Shown here: positions 46,982-59,066 of the stretch, piece by piece
How positions within the stretch are numbered: position 1 is the first letter of the stretch
Layout of the letters: each line of letters begins with the position of its first letter
Source of the DNA: Rhizophagus clarus
Taxonomy: Eukaryota; Glomeromycota; Glomeromycetes; Glomerales; Glomeraceae
NCBI GenBank assembly: GCA_015698045.1
Contig: BLAL01000246.1
Coordinates: 62,001 to 126,000, forward strand
Direction: 5' to 3'
DNA: 64,000 bases
Translations under genes and position numbers: made by a program
Notes under the pieces: model-generated
The model's input: the letters and a program-made list of their open reading frames with translations, nothing else
What the model was told of the DNA's origin: nothing
Database searches by the model: none

Positions 46982-48610
46982 ATGTCTAGTTTCAAAAAAG
47001 CCTCCGAATTATTAAATTCAAGTAATGATACTGTCACTATAAATGAATTAAAAGGAAGATTGACTCATTTAGAAAATAATCAACTTTCTGAAATACACAA
47101 ATCATTATCAAAATCGTCTAATAAAGAAACATTTGATCGTCCTTGTATAGAAACTTTACAAAAGTATGTCTCTTCCGCAAAACCAAAAAATACTAACAAA
47201 AATACACGTTTATGGGTTTCTAGATTTGAAAGCTTTGTAAATGACACTCAACCAAACATAGATTTAATGACCCTTTATGACAAAAAGGCCATTGCAATGT
47301 TGTTATGTGAATTCATTATAGTTATTCAAACAAAAGACAAAAAGGAATACAAAGCAAACTCACTGTATAATGGTATATGTGCTATAAATCGGTTTTATCA
47401 GGAAATCTTTAAAGATAGAGAACCATTCAATATACATGAGGATTTTGAATTTAGAATAGTGCGTGATACATTACATACAAGAATGATAGAGTTGGAAGAA
47501 ATCAATAATGGTGAATATAATGGAGCTGATCCTCTTACTGATGAAGAAATGGTAAAAATCTTTGAACATCCTGATATATCAAGTAATTCACCAGATGGAT
47601 TATTAAGGAGAGTCTTTTTATGGGTAGGATGTTGTACAGCACGTAGAGGGGGATCATATCATAGTATTATGGCTAGCCATTTTAAAAAACGTGATGATGG
47701 AGGATATAACATTGTGACAATTCATGATAAAACTCACCAGGGAGGATATTATCACCAAACAAATTCTAATCAACAACCTGTTCATATTATTCCACCAGAT
47801 GAACCAGGAACATATGGAGCATGTCATGACATTAGAAAATACTTGAGTTTACGGCCTAATAATGCAGAAGAAAACTTTTTTCTTCGTATTAATAAAGATA
47901 TTAAAGGTACAATTTTATATGATTTCTTTCTCTACAATATTTTTAACACAAACTAATAAATTTCAATATATTATTTAGAAAATTGGTATTCTACTTTTCA
48001 TTTAGGTCGAGATAAATTATCTGGAATGTTAAAAGAAATTTGTAATATTACGGGTATTGACTGCACAAACAGAAGAATTGTAAATCATTCATTACGAAAA
48101 CGTACTGCGCAAAAGTTAAATGACGAAGGATTGGATTCACAAGCTATAATGAATGTAACATTGCACCGGTCCATTGCAGGATTAAATGCGTTAGTATATA
48201 TTATAATATAATATTTGATTTTTTTATTTTGTCATTAAAATTCATTTATTTTATAGATATCGAACACAAAATGAAAAGCAAAAATTGGACATCGCAAAGT
48301 TAACACTTCCAGGCATTTCAAAGGTATCTAATTAATTCTTTATTATAAATTATCATTATAATTATTAATTTTTTTTACACTTTATTTATAAAAGGATATT
48401 TTGATGCAAGAAAATTTGGAAAAATCTGCTGAAGATCTAAATACGGAACAAAGAATTGAAAATTTATCATCTCAGGAAGAGACTAAAACAGAACCATTCA
48501 CTGAAATTCAAAATATCACAATTCCTTTAAAGCGTAAAGATGATTTAATTGATAATTTTCGTCTTAAGTTTGTTAAATGTAGTAATTTTACTATTAACAT
48601 TACAAAATAA
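46982..48610 (+). CDS. Crypton-type tyrosine recombinase (463 aa, four exons)
   Basis: Exons 46982-47906, 48006-48189, 48257-48323 and 48395-48610. Introns are 99, 67 and 71 nt, GT-AG, and the frame is kept throughout. The N-terminal part resembles a core-binding domain (about 50-170). The catalytic set is present: Arg221/222 in CCTARRGGSYHS, Lys250 in HDKTHQGG, His336-x-x-Arg339 in NHSLRKRTAQK, His362 in LHRSIAGLNAY, and nucleophile Tyr371, whose codon follows intron 2. This R-K-HxxR-H-Y pattern defines tyrosine recombinases. The linker NHS-x-R and the HRS...Y spacing match the Crypton/ZMYM-type lineage. The tail (372-463) is acidic, ending with a KRKDD stretch. No stop or frameshift is seen, so it may be active. 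It likely excises and inserts DNA through a circular intermediate. Confidence 0.85.
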
Positions 48611-50311
48611 ATAATTTGTCTAGTTATCTAGAGTAAATATGTACTAGAAATGCATAAATAAATATATATAAATTGATCATCCAGTAGGTATAAGTACAAT
48701 CGGATAACTGTATAAATGGTGCCGATCAGGGGATAATTCTAGAATTACTGTAGGTATGGTATAGTATAGGGGGGAGTTTGGTTTTTAATAGAGTTAAAGA
48801 AATGTAATAAGAAATGAAATATTTGTATTAAATAAAATATTATTTATTTATTTGTTATTTAAATATTGATTTAATATTATAATAAAACATATTCAATGAA
48901 AATATTATTAATTAAAAATTAAAATTAAATAAAATTTATATTATAAATTACGTTAAAAAAACGTATAATTTATGTATTTTTCAGTATTTTTCAGTATATA
49001 AACCGTAATTTTGTGATACAGAATTGGACAGATTTCTGTATCACGTATTTTTTTACGTATATATTTTTTACGGAAAATTCTATGTTTATTATACGATAAT
49101 CATACAATATTCATATGACTTTTTCCATATAAAAAAACGTATAAATTCCTTATCCAATTTTTTATAGGGATAGTATGTCCAGAAGCGTTCCAGACTTCCA
49201 GTAGCGTTCCTAAAGAAAAGAAGTGAATACCTTTTGTCAATATACTTGACTAAAGGTCAAATTTTTATGTATTTTTTATTTTTTTTTAAAACATTAGAGT
49301 GATGAATTTTTTTTTCTAGTGAAAATGTTTTATAAAAAAAGATTAAACTGATCAAATCATATGATCGATACCCAGGTATTATAATCGGCCTTTAATAGAA
49401 AGATATTTGACCGGACCTTATATTTTTTTATAAAAATTTTTTCTGATTAATACCACGAAATAAAAAAAATCCAAACATTTTGTATTTTTTTTATTTTTTT
49501 TTTTCAGGTGTGCATCGGACATGTAAAAGCTTTATAGATTAAATGATATTTCATATTTTATTACATATAATTATATGATATATATATATAATCGGCCAAA
49601 TTTAGACCAAAATACGCAAACTGAATTTCTTACATATAAAAATTTTGAAAATAAATACGCAATCTAATAACCTAACCACGGACAAAAAAATCCTAAATTA
49701 TACACAAATCAAAATCTTACTCCGCCTAACTCTACTATGATGACGACGCATCAGTAGACCCTACCCCTGTATATATATTTCTGGGTCCTACAGTGCCTGT
49801 TGACTTAACCGAGCAAACAACTCCTCCAACTCAACGAAGAAAGGCCTTGCGTAGTGAGCTTTTTACCAAAATCTCTTTGAAGAAAGAAATCTTCTACAAG
49901 CCATGAAAAGACAAAAACTCATCGTGAAGTTAAGTGTCTTAATTGTCGGTAAGTTAAAAAAATTTATGCTGAAATATATGCTAAATATTGACCAGATATT
50001 TCTTTTAAAACTTTAGGAACGAAAAAGTCTAGTATCGTAAAGTTGGTGATTCTAATACGCATTGTGCGATGTTGTCGTAGATCAATTTTTTACTTTCTTA
50101 TTGATTAATGTAACCAAATATGATGTATAACAAAAATTCGAGTTTAGACCCGGGTTTATACGGGTCAGACTATGCTCGGGTCAAGTCGATTTCGGGTTAT
50201 AAGATTGTGTGACCCGGGTATATACGAGTCTCTTCTTTTTCACTTCAGATCAGGTCAAATATATTCTCAAAACCTGACCTGACTTGACCCGGTAGGAGCA
50301 CTAATTATTTG

Positions 50312-52534
50312 TTAAGAATTTTATCGTAAGTTAATATTCACGATCAATAATTTTGTTGTAATAAAAATAAAGTACTGAAGCTAACATGAAATTTAAATAT
50401 ATCAACTAATCTAGTAGTTACAGTAAAAAGAATATTAATGTGGTTGATGTCATGTTGAACATATCAAAAAATCCGCATAATGCATATTATATAAAACCTA
50501 TTAAAATTATAATATACATTTTGCAGATTTGTTCAATTTCTTATCGGATCCAACCGTTTTAACCCGTTAAGGTAACAGTTATTTACGGATAGTTATCGGA
50601 TAGCATAATGGGTAATAAAGGGTTGATAATCGTTCCTGAACAATTTGTCTAACAGATTTGTTAATAGTCAAACATAGATTCTAATAACATTAAGTTTTAA
50701 CACAATGTTTTACAAAAAAATGGCAAACCCGTTAACTAACGGGTCTGAACACTACATTAAAATAGTCTTTATGTTGCGTATTTTTTAATCTAGTATATTT
50801 AAAGAAACAAATATTTTCAATATTAGCATAAAGATAATAATTATAACAATATATCTATCATGATATTATAGTAAATAACTTTTTTTTTTTCTTTTTTTTT
50901 CTTATTTCAGAAAAAATAAACAACAAAATAAACTTACTTTATTGATTTTTATAATAATTTTAATATTATATGAGTTTTAGATATGGTTACTTAGAACAAA
51001 CTAGAAAATTGGCAGTTTTCTTCAATTTCATATGAACATAAAAGTATCTTGACAAAATAAAACGAACTTTAATTTATATACAATGTTTCTAAGAGCTTAC
51101 ACAATAAATCTGAAAAAAGTTTTGGCACATATTTTCATTTTTCTATCAGACCGATCTTCTCTTGTATTACTTTGAAATTTATTATAGGTGCATCACGAAA
51201 TTCCAGGGTATTCATTATTGCACAAAAATCTAAATTATTCAAAATTTATGCGATATATTGAATATTTTTGCATGTATTTGTTTCTATACAAAATTTGTGC
51301 GAAAACTAGCGAATTTTTTTATAATAAATTGTTCAAAATATACAATATATATATTATATAATATACAAATTATGCACATTTTCAGGTCTGAGAGAAAGTT
51401 TTACGATATCAATCGCTAAAGGCATTCAAATTCCCATAAATTTGTTATTTTTTGATTTTTTTTTTCTTTTTTAAATTGAGCTAAGATTATTGATTTAATT
51501 CCTTGTTATTGAATATGTAAAATTAGAAATGATTTACGTAATATCACATGCAAAAAACTAAAATTACGACACACCAATTTAAAGATCACTCAATATATCT
51601 ATAATAAAAATAAACGTGCAAACTTGTTAGGGTTACAGATGAAATAACATAAGTCATAGGTGTAAATACTTGGCATAAGAAATTTTTGTGAATCTAGTAC
51701 TGCTGGGATTTATTTTCCTGTTTATGTAATCTATAATTTTGGTAATAAGAAATTTATATAATACCGTATACATATGGGAGTACTTATTTTAGCATGTCAA
51801 CTTCATTGGTTCTAATTTTGCAATACGTTGTTTTGTCTTGCTTGTGCTATTAATTTATTTTATGATGCCATTATTATTAGCCTCAGAACTTATATACAGA
51901 TAAGAGTTATAAAGAAATTAAATGTTAACTTTAAGGTTAGAATCACTATTAATTTAATAATAATACTGTAAAAAGAAAATTTTATTTTTTATTATCTTTA
52001 TTAATAAATAATATAAAAGCTTTTTATTAAGATACAAAATGAAAGAACATTATAAAGTTCACGAACGTAAAATTGAAATCAGAGATGCATGTATCGTACA
52101 AAGATTGCACCATATTTTAACATTAATAGCAAAGTATTGTACGACAAATATATGCTGATTATAAGAGATGTCCGTATTAACAATGAAAAAAAGATTAATA
52201 GGAGGGTTTATTAAAGTTTTTTTTAACGAAATGTTACTCAATTATATTTAAATAATGATCATCAATTTCTGACTCCTTAAAAATTTGTACTACGAGCTAT
52301 AAAAAAGTCTAACTAAAATTGTCTTTATTATTTACTGTAGGTCGGCAAAATATTTAACATAGTTGGTGGCCTGATGGTAAATAAAAAAAAAATTTTTTTT
52401 TCTTTTTATAAAATTTTCGAAATTAAATTTAATATCATTTTCCAGCTTTTACAGTAATCAGTATGCTAAATTTAGTTATATTCGACGCCGACATCTTAAA
52501 ATAGTCAAATAATTCAAAAATTACCAGTTCAAAC
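50312..52534. other. Intergenic region
   Basis: No supported gene. AACCCGTTA/ACGGGTT motifs at 50560-50650 and the hairpin ACCCGTTAACTAACGGGT near 50728 suggest old transposon ends. Confidence 0.4.
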
Positions 52535-52675
52535 CAAGAACGATAAGACTCGGTGAAAACCGTCTTATGTAACACGATTGAAATGACATTACTATCTCAA
52601 ATTCATGAAAGGTCGGTAAAATATGAGGCACGAATATTAAAACACTAAACATATTTAGTCATAAAAGAAGAAATT
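52535..52675. repeat. Duplicated upstream segment of receptor gene 2
   Basis: Counterpart of 36139-36245, ending in ACTAAACATATTTAGTCATA. Confidence 0.55.
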
Positions 52676-53072
52676 TAGGATATATGATAAAGTCTATATC
52701 AATATCAATCAGTAATATTTATTTAATATTTCTTTCGGGATATTTTATAATTGCCTTATTTATTGTGATAACAAACAAATATTGCGTCGTATTTAGTTAA
52801 AATAACGATGTGTTTGTGATATAAACAAACACTGGAAACTGTCAAAAGATATACTAAATCTGTACTACTACGAAATTTGCATTGATATATATATATGTAT
52901 ATATTATATATTTTGAATTCCTTTCATCTCACACATTGTTATACCTAATTTTTTTTTTTTTTATACCTTTATTTCTTTCTCCTAATCACAAACATTTTCT
53001 TTCACGTATTTTTTATAAAAAAAACTTACCTTTGCACATTATTACATTCCTTTATTATCAAATTTTCTGAAC

Positions 53073-54060
53073 ATGATCAATTCAAGTGTGAACAAGTTTT
53101 TTATAAGATATCAATTTATATCAATAATAATCCTCTTATTTATATTCGTTGACGCCATTTTAGCCGATGATCGATTAGACAGCCCAGATAATATAGACAA
53201 TTTCCATTTAGTAGTGGATTTTTCAATGACGATGATTGTGTTAAGCTTGATCGGGTGTTTCTATGTTTTTTTTAGAGTCTATAGGCAGTGGATATTAAGT
53301 AAAAAAAAATTAGCCATGATTTATAGGTTACCTTTCTATACTGCGTGCACAGGTACGGTTTTTATCAAACAATTGTGCCGTACATTGATGAGTTTTTTTT
53401 TTATTTTTATTTTTTATTTTTTAGATTTTTTAATAAATTGCAATTTCCTTATAAACATGGTAAAGTATTTAATGTATATTCTAAATTATTAATTCATAAA
53501 AATTTTTCGATTTGACTAAATCACAATTTTTCAAATAGTATCACACGGCTGTGTATGCAGAAGTATGGGACGATGTACCCTGTAGAATAATTGGCACACT
53601 CAACTGGGCATTTCTTACGATAAACATATGTCTTTATGCTGTGATAGCGTAAGTATTAAATTTTTAATTTTGCTATTTCTTTCTCCTTTAAAAAAAAAAA
53701 TTCTTTTTTTTTCAATAGTGTAATGACCTTTCTTCGAATTTGTCGTGAAATACATTTTAATTATGGTAAATATGATTATAAACTCTGGTTATCCGTAATT
53801 GCATTAAGTGTAATAATTCAATTAGTAAATATACAAAATGATGGCAAACGTACATATTGGTAAGTAATAAGTAATTTTTAAATTTTGTTTGCATTTCTCA
53901 ACTTATTTTACTAAATAATTCAATTTGTAGGTGTGCTGCAAAATCGGGACAAATTAATTCAGCCATTATATTAATTACTACTATAGCGATAGTATTAGCA
54001 ATAATCTTATTTTGTTATATAAGTATATTAAAAAGAGTCTGCAGTACACCGGAATTTTTG

Positions 54061-54107
<47 letters not shown>

Positions 54108-54640
54108 TAATCGGAATGAAGAAAATACAGTGAGAATCGCTGCATTAGAACACTATTCTGAAGTTGAAAGAAAGACCGCCAAAAAAATTCTGAGTTATAT
54201 AGTTATGTTCATTTTGCAATGGATTCCTATGTCAATTTCGCAAGGCGCCAGACTTGTTTTGGTAGGGTATTCCAAAAAAAAAAAAAACAACATAGTTTTT
54301 TTTACGATTTTGTTTTTACTTATTTTATTTTATTCATTTCTTTAGAATGAAGATCCTTGGGTATATGTTATGGGAACTATAGGTAAGAAAGTAATAAAAA
54401 ATATTTAAATATATTATTTTATATTCTAATTTGATTAATTGATCTTTTTTTTTTCTAATAGGACGTTCATTTGGAGGAATTGGAAATGTAATTCAATTTA
54501 TATTAAATGAAGGTTTTACTCCAAAACCTTATGATATAACTATTGATGATAAAAATAATAATACGTTACTTAAGAACTCTAAATCCAATATAAATGGTCG
54601 TGATCATAAAATTATTATAATCGACGAAGATAGCTATTAA
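53073..54640 (+). CDS. Seven-TM receptor-like protein, copy 2 (370 aa)
   Basis: Exons 53073-53352, 53425-53459, 53539-53648, 53719-53859, 53931-54261, 54346-54382 and 54462-54640. Introns are 70-84 nt, GT-AG, with donors such as GTAAGT. Residues 1-31 look like a signal peptide (ISIIILLFIFVDAILA). Seven hydrophobic helices follow, at about 46-70, 84-105, 123-147, 165-186, 193-220, 272-295 and 303-330. Cys120 (before TM3) and Cys190 (before TM5) could form the usual receptor disulfide. LQWIP at 284-288 in TM6 resembles the CWxP motif of G-protein-coupled receptors. I suggest a cAMP-receptor-like or related fungal GPCR at the plasma membrane; the ligand is unknown. The third intracellular loop carries 15 consecutive Ser (233-247) encoded by (TCA)15, absent from copy 1. 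The cytoplasmic tail is short and polar. Confidence 0.85.
54061..54105 (+). repeat. (TCA)15 microsatellite in receptor gene 2
   Basis: Fifteen perfect TCA units inside exon 5 encode poly-serine in the predicted intracellular loop between TM5 and TM6. The paralogue has only SSSNQN at this place. Confidence 0.95.
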
Positions 54641-56154
54641 AATATGATATTGTATAATTAAGAATATTTATTTCCTTTAACTTTTGTAAATAATTTGCTT
54701 GCCCAAATGTACGATATAAGGTAAATAATTAAATTAGAAATAAACAATTATGAAAATATGTGATGAAACCATGACTCTTGATTAACAATCAAAAAAAGAA
54801 TTAAAATGAACCATAAAGAATTAGTACATGTATAATAAATATATATTTACTTTTAGCTACTATTTATTAAGTTTTATAACATTTCGCCTGCTCAAACGAG
54901 TTTTCAGGTCAAGAAAAAAACCAGCCCTAGCTGCAATTGTTCTACTAACTATAAAATAAAATAAAGTAAAGATTAGTTCAAGAATCTGTTGTTAAATTCA
55001 TAGTTGCGTAAATTTTTTTTTGTAATGTAAATTTATTATACCTTAAATTGCAACTTAATTATTATTGCATGTTTTGTCTCGAATTTACGTCGTATTTAAA
55101 TTCTTCTCAAAGTTTCAAATAATATATTCTTTAAAATACTACAACTTTTTTACACAGTTTTTTACTTTTATTCGACGTCCCCCCTTTTTTCGGCTATTTT
55201 ATAGAGAGATACTTTACTAAAAATTTTTTTAACCAAAATTTCAAAATTCTAAAATTCTGGAGGTTATTAACTCTGGAATAGATCATTATTTTAGCTCTGG
55301 CTAAATTGTAATTTTGGCCAGAATTAAACGGTAACGATTATCAAATTTGCATCACATATATTTGTGGAATAAATCTCTCACACTATAATTACAGTGTAAT
55401 GTCAATTTCCGTCTCACATAATCATATTGTTTACCCAAAGAAAAATAAATATTGTTTGTTTTAGCATTGTCAATTAATATTTAGGTTTCCATTCTTGGAA
55501 ATGATATATCCCACTATGCGTCAGTCTGCTTCGGTTGTGTACAAAATAAATTTTGGATTGTTTGTATCACATAAAATTTGAAACATAATTATTAGTAATA
55601 AGCTGGAAAGAATTGGAAGATTTATCTTAGATCTAACTAACTTTTTCGAAGAACATACTGTAATTTGACTATCTTATATATCGAAGTACAGTATACTGTA
55701 TTAATACTATAAAAAGGAAACAAAACGTTCGATTTTGCTGAAACATGGCAAAATTTTTATTCGACTTTCACATTTAAGGATATTTACGTGCTACATATTG
55801 TACCTTTGAGACAAATTAATTGTCTAAAACCGTTACCCCAGAGAACCGGTTCTCCATTTAATCTTATATAAGTTCTGGGCTCCATATTAGAAGCATCTGA
55901 AATTCGAATAAATAAATAACGTAAAAGGAATTGATTGACCGCTATATCTCTTTGTATTTTCTACGACTAAACCAAATTAAAATTAAAATTCTCTATTTTT
56001 AGTCAATAATACAAAAAGTTACTTGACTTTAATTGAATTTAAAAGGAAATTCGTTATTTACTTTATCAAATTTATGAGTAAAAAAATACACGTTCTTCAA
56101 AAATTAATCAGCTACAAGTTCCGTATGAGTACTGTATGTCTTGAGTTACACTGA
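54641..56154. other. Intergenic region
   Basis: No gene. AATTTTGGCCAGAATTAA at 55310-55328 recurs at 59313-59331. Confidence 0.4.
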
Positions 56155-57820
56155 ATCATCGACACACACCATTTTTGGCTAATTCCGCTTTACCGACATG
56201 AAAACCTTTACCGAAATGCCATTTTACTGATATGAAAAATTACCAACTTGCCATTTCACCGATAAAATTAAATAAAAAATTCGTCAGAATTCGTCGGTTC
56301 GCTGACAAAAAAAAGATTTTAGAGTAGGCTACGCATGAATCGTGAAAAAAATAAATAATATATATATTTATGGAGCTTTGTTAGCCCGGCAGGGAATTTT
56401 CATTCCTGACTATTCTCCTATTAGACAACGATTTCCCCAAAATTTGGCATATTTATTTATTTATTTGAAATTGCAATAATTTTTATTCGACCTTACTAAA
56501 TCACACCACTCCCCACAATCACGTGATTTATAAAATTTTTTATTTGATCAACAAAAAAAAATGTTATAACGCATCACGTATCACATTTTATAAAAAAATT
56601 TACAAGCCGTATAATTACATAACTTTAAAATTTGGTCTTGTACTTTAATGCCGTAATACAAATGCAGCACAATAAACAAAGAAAGAATGAATGATGGAGA
56701 GGGATGAATAAATAAAAAGGGATGTAGAAGAATGAAAAATGAACAAAGGTGATAAAAGATAAACAAAAAGGACAAAAGATGAATAAAAAAGACGAACAAG
56801 TGAAAAGGAATGTAGGAGAACGAGAAATAAATGAAAAGGGATAAAAGGAAATGCCGAAATGAAGATGATCAAAAAGAAACGAAGGGAAAAGTAAAGGGAA
56901 CGAAAAAAGTAAAAATAATGAAAAGAAACAAAAGAAACGAAAAATAATAAAGAAATAAAAACGAACGAAAAAAATAAGGTGATGAAAGGAGAATAACAAA
57001 CAATAAAAGGAATAAAGGGAAGTAAAATATAAACGAAAAGGAATGAAGGGAAACGAAATGAACAAAAGGGATGAACAAAAAATGAAAAATAATTAAGAAA
57101 ATGAAAATGAACGAAAAGGGACAAAGGGAACGAAGTTAAGCAAAGGAATAAAGTAAGAAAAATAAGGGAAAAAAATAAAGAAACCCGGAACACCGACCAA
57201 TAGGAAAAGAAAAATAGTTAATATCGCTTTAAAATGAAAAAACTAAATCAATAAAAGAAAGAGTTGAAAGAGACTTACTTGAGTTTTTACTGAAATGGTA
57301 CGTCTAAAAAAGATACAAAGGTTAGTAAAAGATCAAGGAAAAGAACGAAAAGAAAAACAAAAAAAAAAAAAGAAAGTAAGACTCACCTTGAATTGCCACA
57401 GAAGAAATAAAGGAAAAACAACCTAAAAAAAAAGAAACGGAAAAAATACAGCAATAAACGCGTCTAAAAAAATAACTAAAAATAATCAACTGATCAGTGT
57501 AACATATGAACACGTGAGTGGTGTTAAAAGCACCACTGGTACGTTTTATAAATACATATTATTGGATGGGGAGTAGCTATATCGGTCACAGAACCGAATG
57601 GCCTACATTTAATAAAAGTGTTATCGTTCTAACGCTTTTTATCATGCATTATATTATTATTATTTATTTGACGAAAACTAGAAAGTTATAAAAAAAAGTA
57701 AGTATCGGCAAAACGGGAATTTGTTGAAATGATTTCGGAAAAATGGGATGCCGGTGAAATGGCAAATCGGTAAAGTGAAGTCGGTGTCAGTGAAACGGGT
57801 GTCAGTAAACGAGAAATAGA
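56155..57820. mobile_element. Inverted-repeat element with a purine-only interior
   Basis: The left end region (CTTTACCGAC...ACCGAAATGCCATTTTACTGA, 56188-56240) matches the reverse complement of the right (CTTTACCGATTTGCCATTTC at 57740-57775). Motifs ACCGA/TCGGT recur at both sides. Exact termini and target duplication were not resolved. The interior (about 56660-57480) is almost entirely A and G on the plus strand. The overlapping minus-strand ORFs of up to 182 codons there are Phe/Leu/Ser artefacts of that bias. Confidence 0.6.
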
Positions 57821-57863
57821 TAGGGTAAAAAATTTTTGTTTATTTTCGATTACTAAAAAGTAT

Positions 57864-58602
57864 CCCTACGAAAAAATAATGTCCGGAAAATGTCTACGAA
57901 AATGTCCGGAAATTGTCCAGGTGCTTCAAAAATTGTCAAGGAAATTGATCTATTTTGCTGTCCGGAATTTTTTGCATGCCCAGTTTTTTTTATACATGAA
58001 ATTTTCCGGACAAATTCTAGACAAATAAACCCAACAAATTCCGGACATAAAATATTCCGGACATATTCTGGACAAATAAACCAAACAAATTCTGGACATA
58101 AAATATTCCGGACATATTCTGGACAAAATAAACCAAACAAATTCCGGATATTTTAAATTCCAGACAAATTCTGGACAAAATAAACCAAACAAATTCCGGA
58201 CATTTTAAATTCCAGACAAATTCTGGACAAATAAAACCAACAAATTCCGGACATAATAAAATTCCGGACAAATTCTAGACAATGTTTCTAAGAATATAAA
58301 ATTTTAAATTTTAAAAAAATGCAAAAAGCACAAAACTGATATTTATAACCACCCCCTGACGTAATAAGTAAAATTGAAGAGCAGCCAAAAATGCTATCTA
58401 TGATGTTAATTCAAACTTTGGTTAATCGTGTAGGAAGTGGTAAACTTCTTGCTGATCATCCGGGATAAAATTGGATTGTTCAGAATTCTGGAAAACGCGC
58501 ACGTTTTGGAACATTTTCCGGATTTACCAAACGTCTGGAAATTGTCTGTTTATTTTTCCGGACAATTTCAGCATGAATTCCGGATGCATTTTTTTCGTAG
58601 GG
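57864..58602. mobile_element. CCCTA-terminus MITE (GTCCGG type), TSD TAT
   Basis: Ends CCCTACGAAAAAATAATGTC (left) and CCCTACGAAAAAAATGCATC (right, reverse-complemented). TAT flanks both (57861-57863 and 58603-58605). It belongs to the same family as 15550-16198, with TCCGGACA/TTCTGGACA motifs throughout. ORFs on both strands result from the internal tandem array and are not genes. Confidence 0.85.
58010..58280. repeat. ~61-bp tandem array inside the GTCCGG MITE
   Basis: About four and a half copies of a unit with ATTCCGGACAAATTCTGGAC, then AAATAAACCAAACAAATTC. Each unit holds inverted CCGGA/TCTGG motifs. The first units carry ACATAAAATATTCC and later ones ACATTTTAAATTCC. Confidence 0.85.
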
Positions 58603-58820
58603 TATATATTCGACTATATTGTGATAGACTATAACAAATAGTTGTGCAGTTTATATCTATTCGGTTCATTTATGAAGAATCTACGCATCCCTTTAATATA
58701 GATACATGGGCTTCGTAGATAGAAAGCCTTTATTAGCTCTCTCTAAGAGCAAACATTAATGAGTGCGTATATAAAACGGATGTATAAAGACATGCTCAAC
58801 TCAATGTACCCGTTACGTTA

Positions 58821-59066
58821 GGACCTGGAAAACTTCTAATATAGGTTACCGCCAATTTGAACCATTTTTAAATGCAAATATCTTGGTCATGTGTCATAAT
58901 AATATAACAATTTTACTAATAAATGTAAGGCCGGAAAACATTCTTCTTTAATTTCATGTGGTATTATTAATGCCAATTTTGAGATAACCCATAAAATTTC
59001 TCAAATTTTACTAAGTATGCGAACCGAATTTTGGCGGTAACCCCTATAGAAGTTTTCCAGGTTCTT
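58821..59066. mobile_element. 246-bp MITE with 9-bp TSD
   Basis: ACCTGGAAAACTTCTA...TAGG...GTTACCGCCAA occurs at the left and, inverted, at the right end. The 9-bp direct repeat GTTACGTTA flanks it (58812-58820 and 59067-59075). The outermost two bases differ between ends. Nine bases suggest a Mutator-like origin. Confidence 0.8.

Larger units (their letters stand above)
45632..49169. mobile_element. Third-level CCCTA-terminus element, TSD ATA
   Basis: Left end CCCTATAAGAAATCCGTATA; right end reverse-complemented CCCTATAAAAAATTGG. ATA flanks both sides (45629-45631 and 49170-49172). It is a sister of 10407-12100, with the same ends, CGTATA-type subterminal motifs and a T-rich interior. Unlike that copy it carries a spliced tyrosine-recombinase gene and a large palindrome. 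These may be a further insertion or the element's own cargo. Confidence 0.85.
44508..49789. mobile_element. Second-level element, TSD ACAGTGCC
   Basis: The terminal repeats are AGGACCCAGAAATATATATA, then T or C, then AGGGGT: 27 bp with one mismatch. The exact 8-bp repeat ACAGTGCC flanks both sides (44500-44507 and 49790-49797). Subterminal TACGCAA motifs occur on both sides. The 8-bp duplication suggests hAT, P or Merlin-like mobilisation; the termini do not settle which. It lies wholly within the outer hAT-like element and contains the CCCTA element. Confidence 0.85.
44306..50303. mobile_element. Outer hAT-like element, TSD ATTATTTG, hosting a nest
   Basis: The ends are TAGTGCTCCGAACG on the left and TAGTGCTCCTACCG on the right, reverse-complemented. 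The exact 8-bp repeat ATTATTTG flanks both sides (44298-44305 and 50304-50311). Eight-base duplications and TAGTG/CAGTG starts are typical of hAT elements. Subterminal ACCCG/CGGGT motifs are dense at both ends. Only about 720 bp belong to this element; the rest is inserted DNA. Near 49925-49945 THREVKCLNCR could be a scrap of a BED-type zinc finger. Confidence 0.85.

Noticed and set aside
43735-50650. A still larger element enclosing the nest, suggested by AACCGGTTAAT and AACCCGTTA-type motifs on the two sides
   Set aside because: The supposed ends match only loosely and no direct repeat was found at the borders.
56581-57193. Minus-strand ORFs up to 182 codons
   Set aside because: They are Phe/Leu/Ser-rich shadows in three frames of a purine-only tract; several frames are open at once because stops are rare in such sequence.
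57853-58271. Overlapping ORFs on both strands with repeated Cys-Pro-Glu-Phe
   Set aside because: They are translations of the ~61-bp tandem array inside the GTCCGG MITE, open in several frames.
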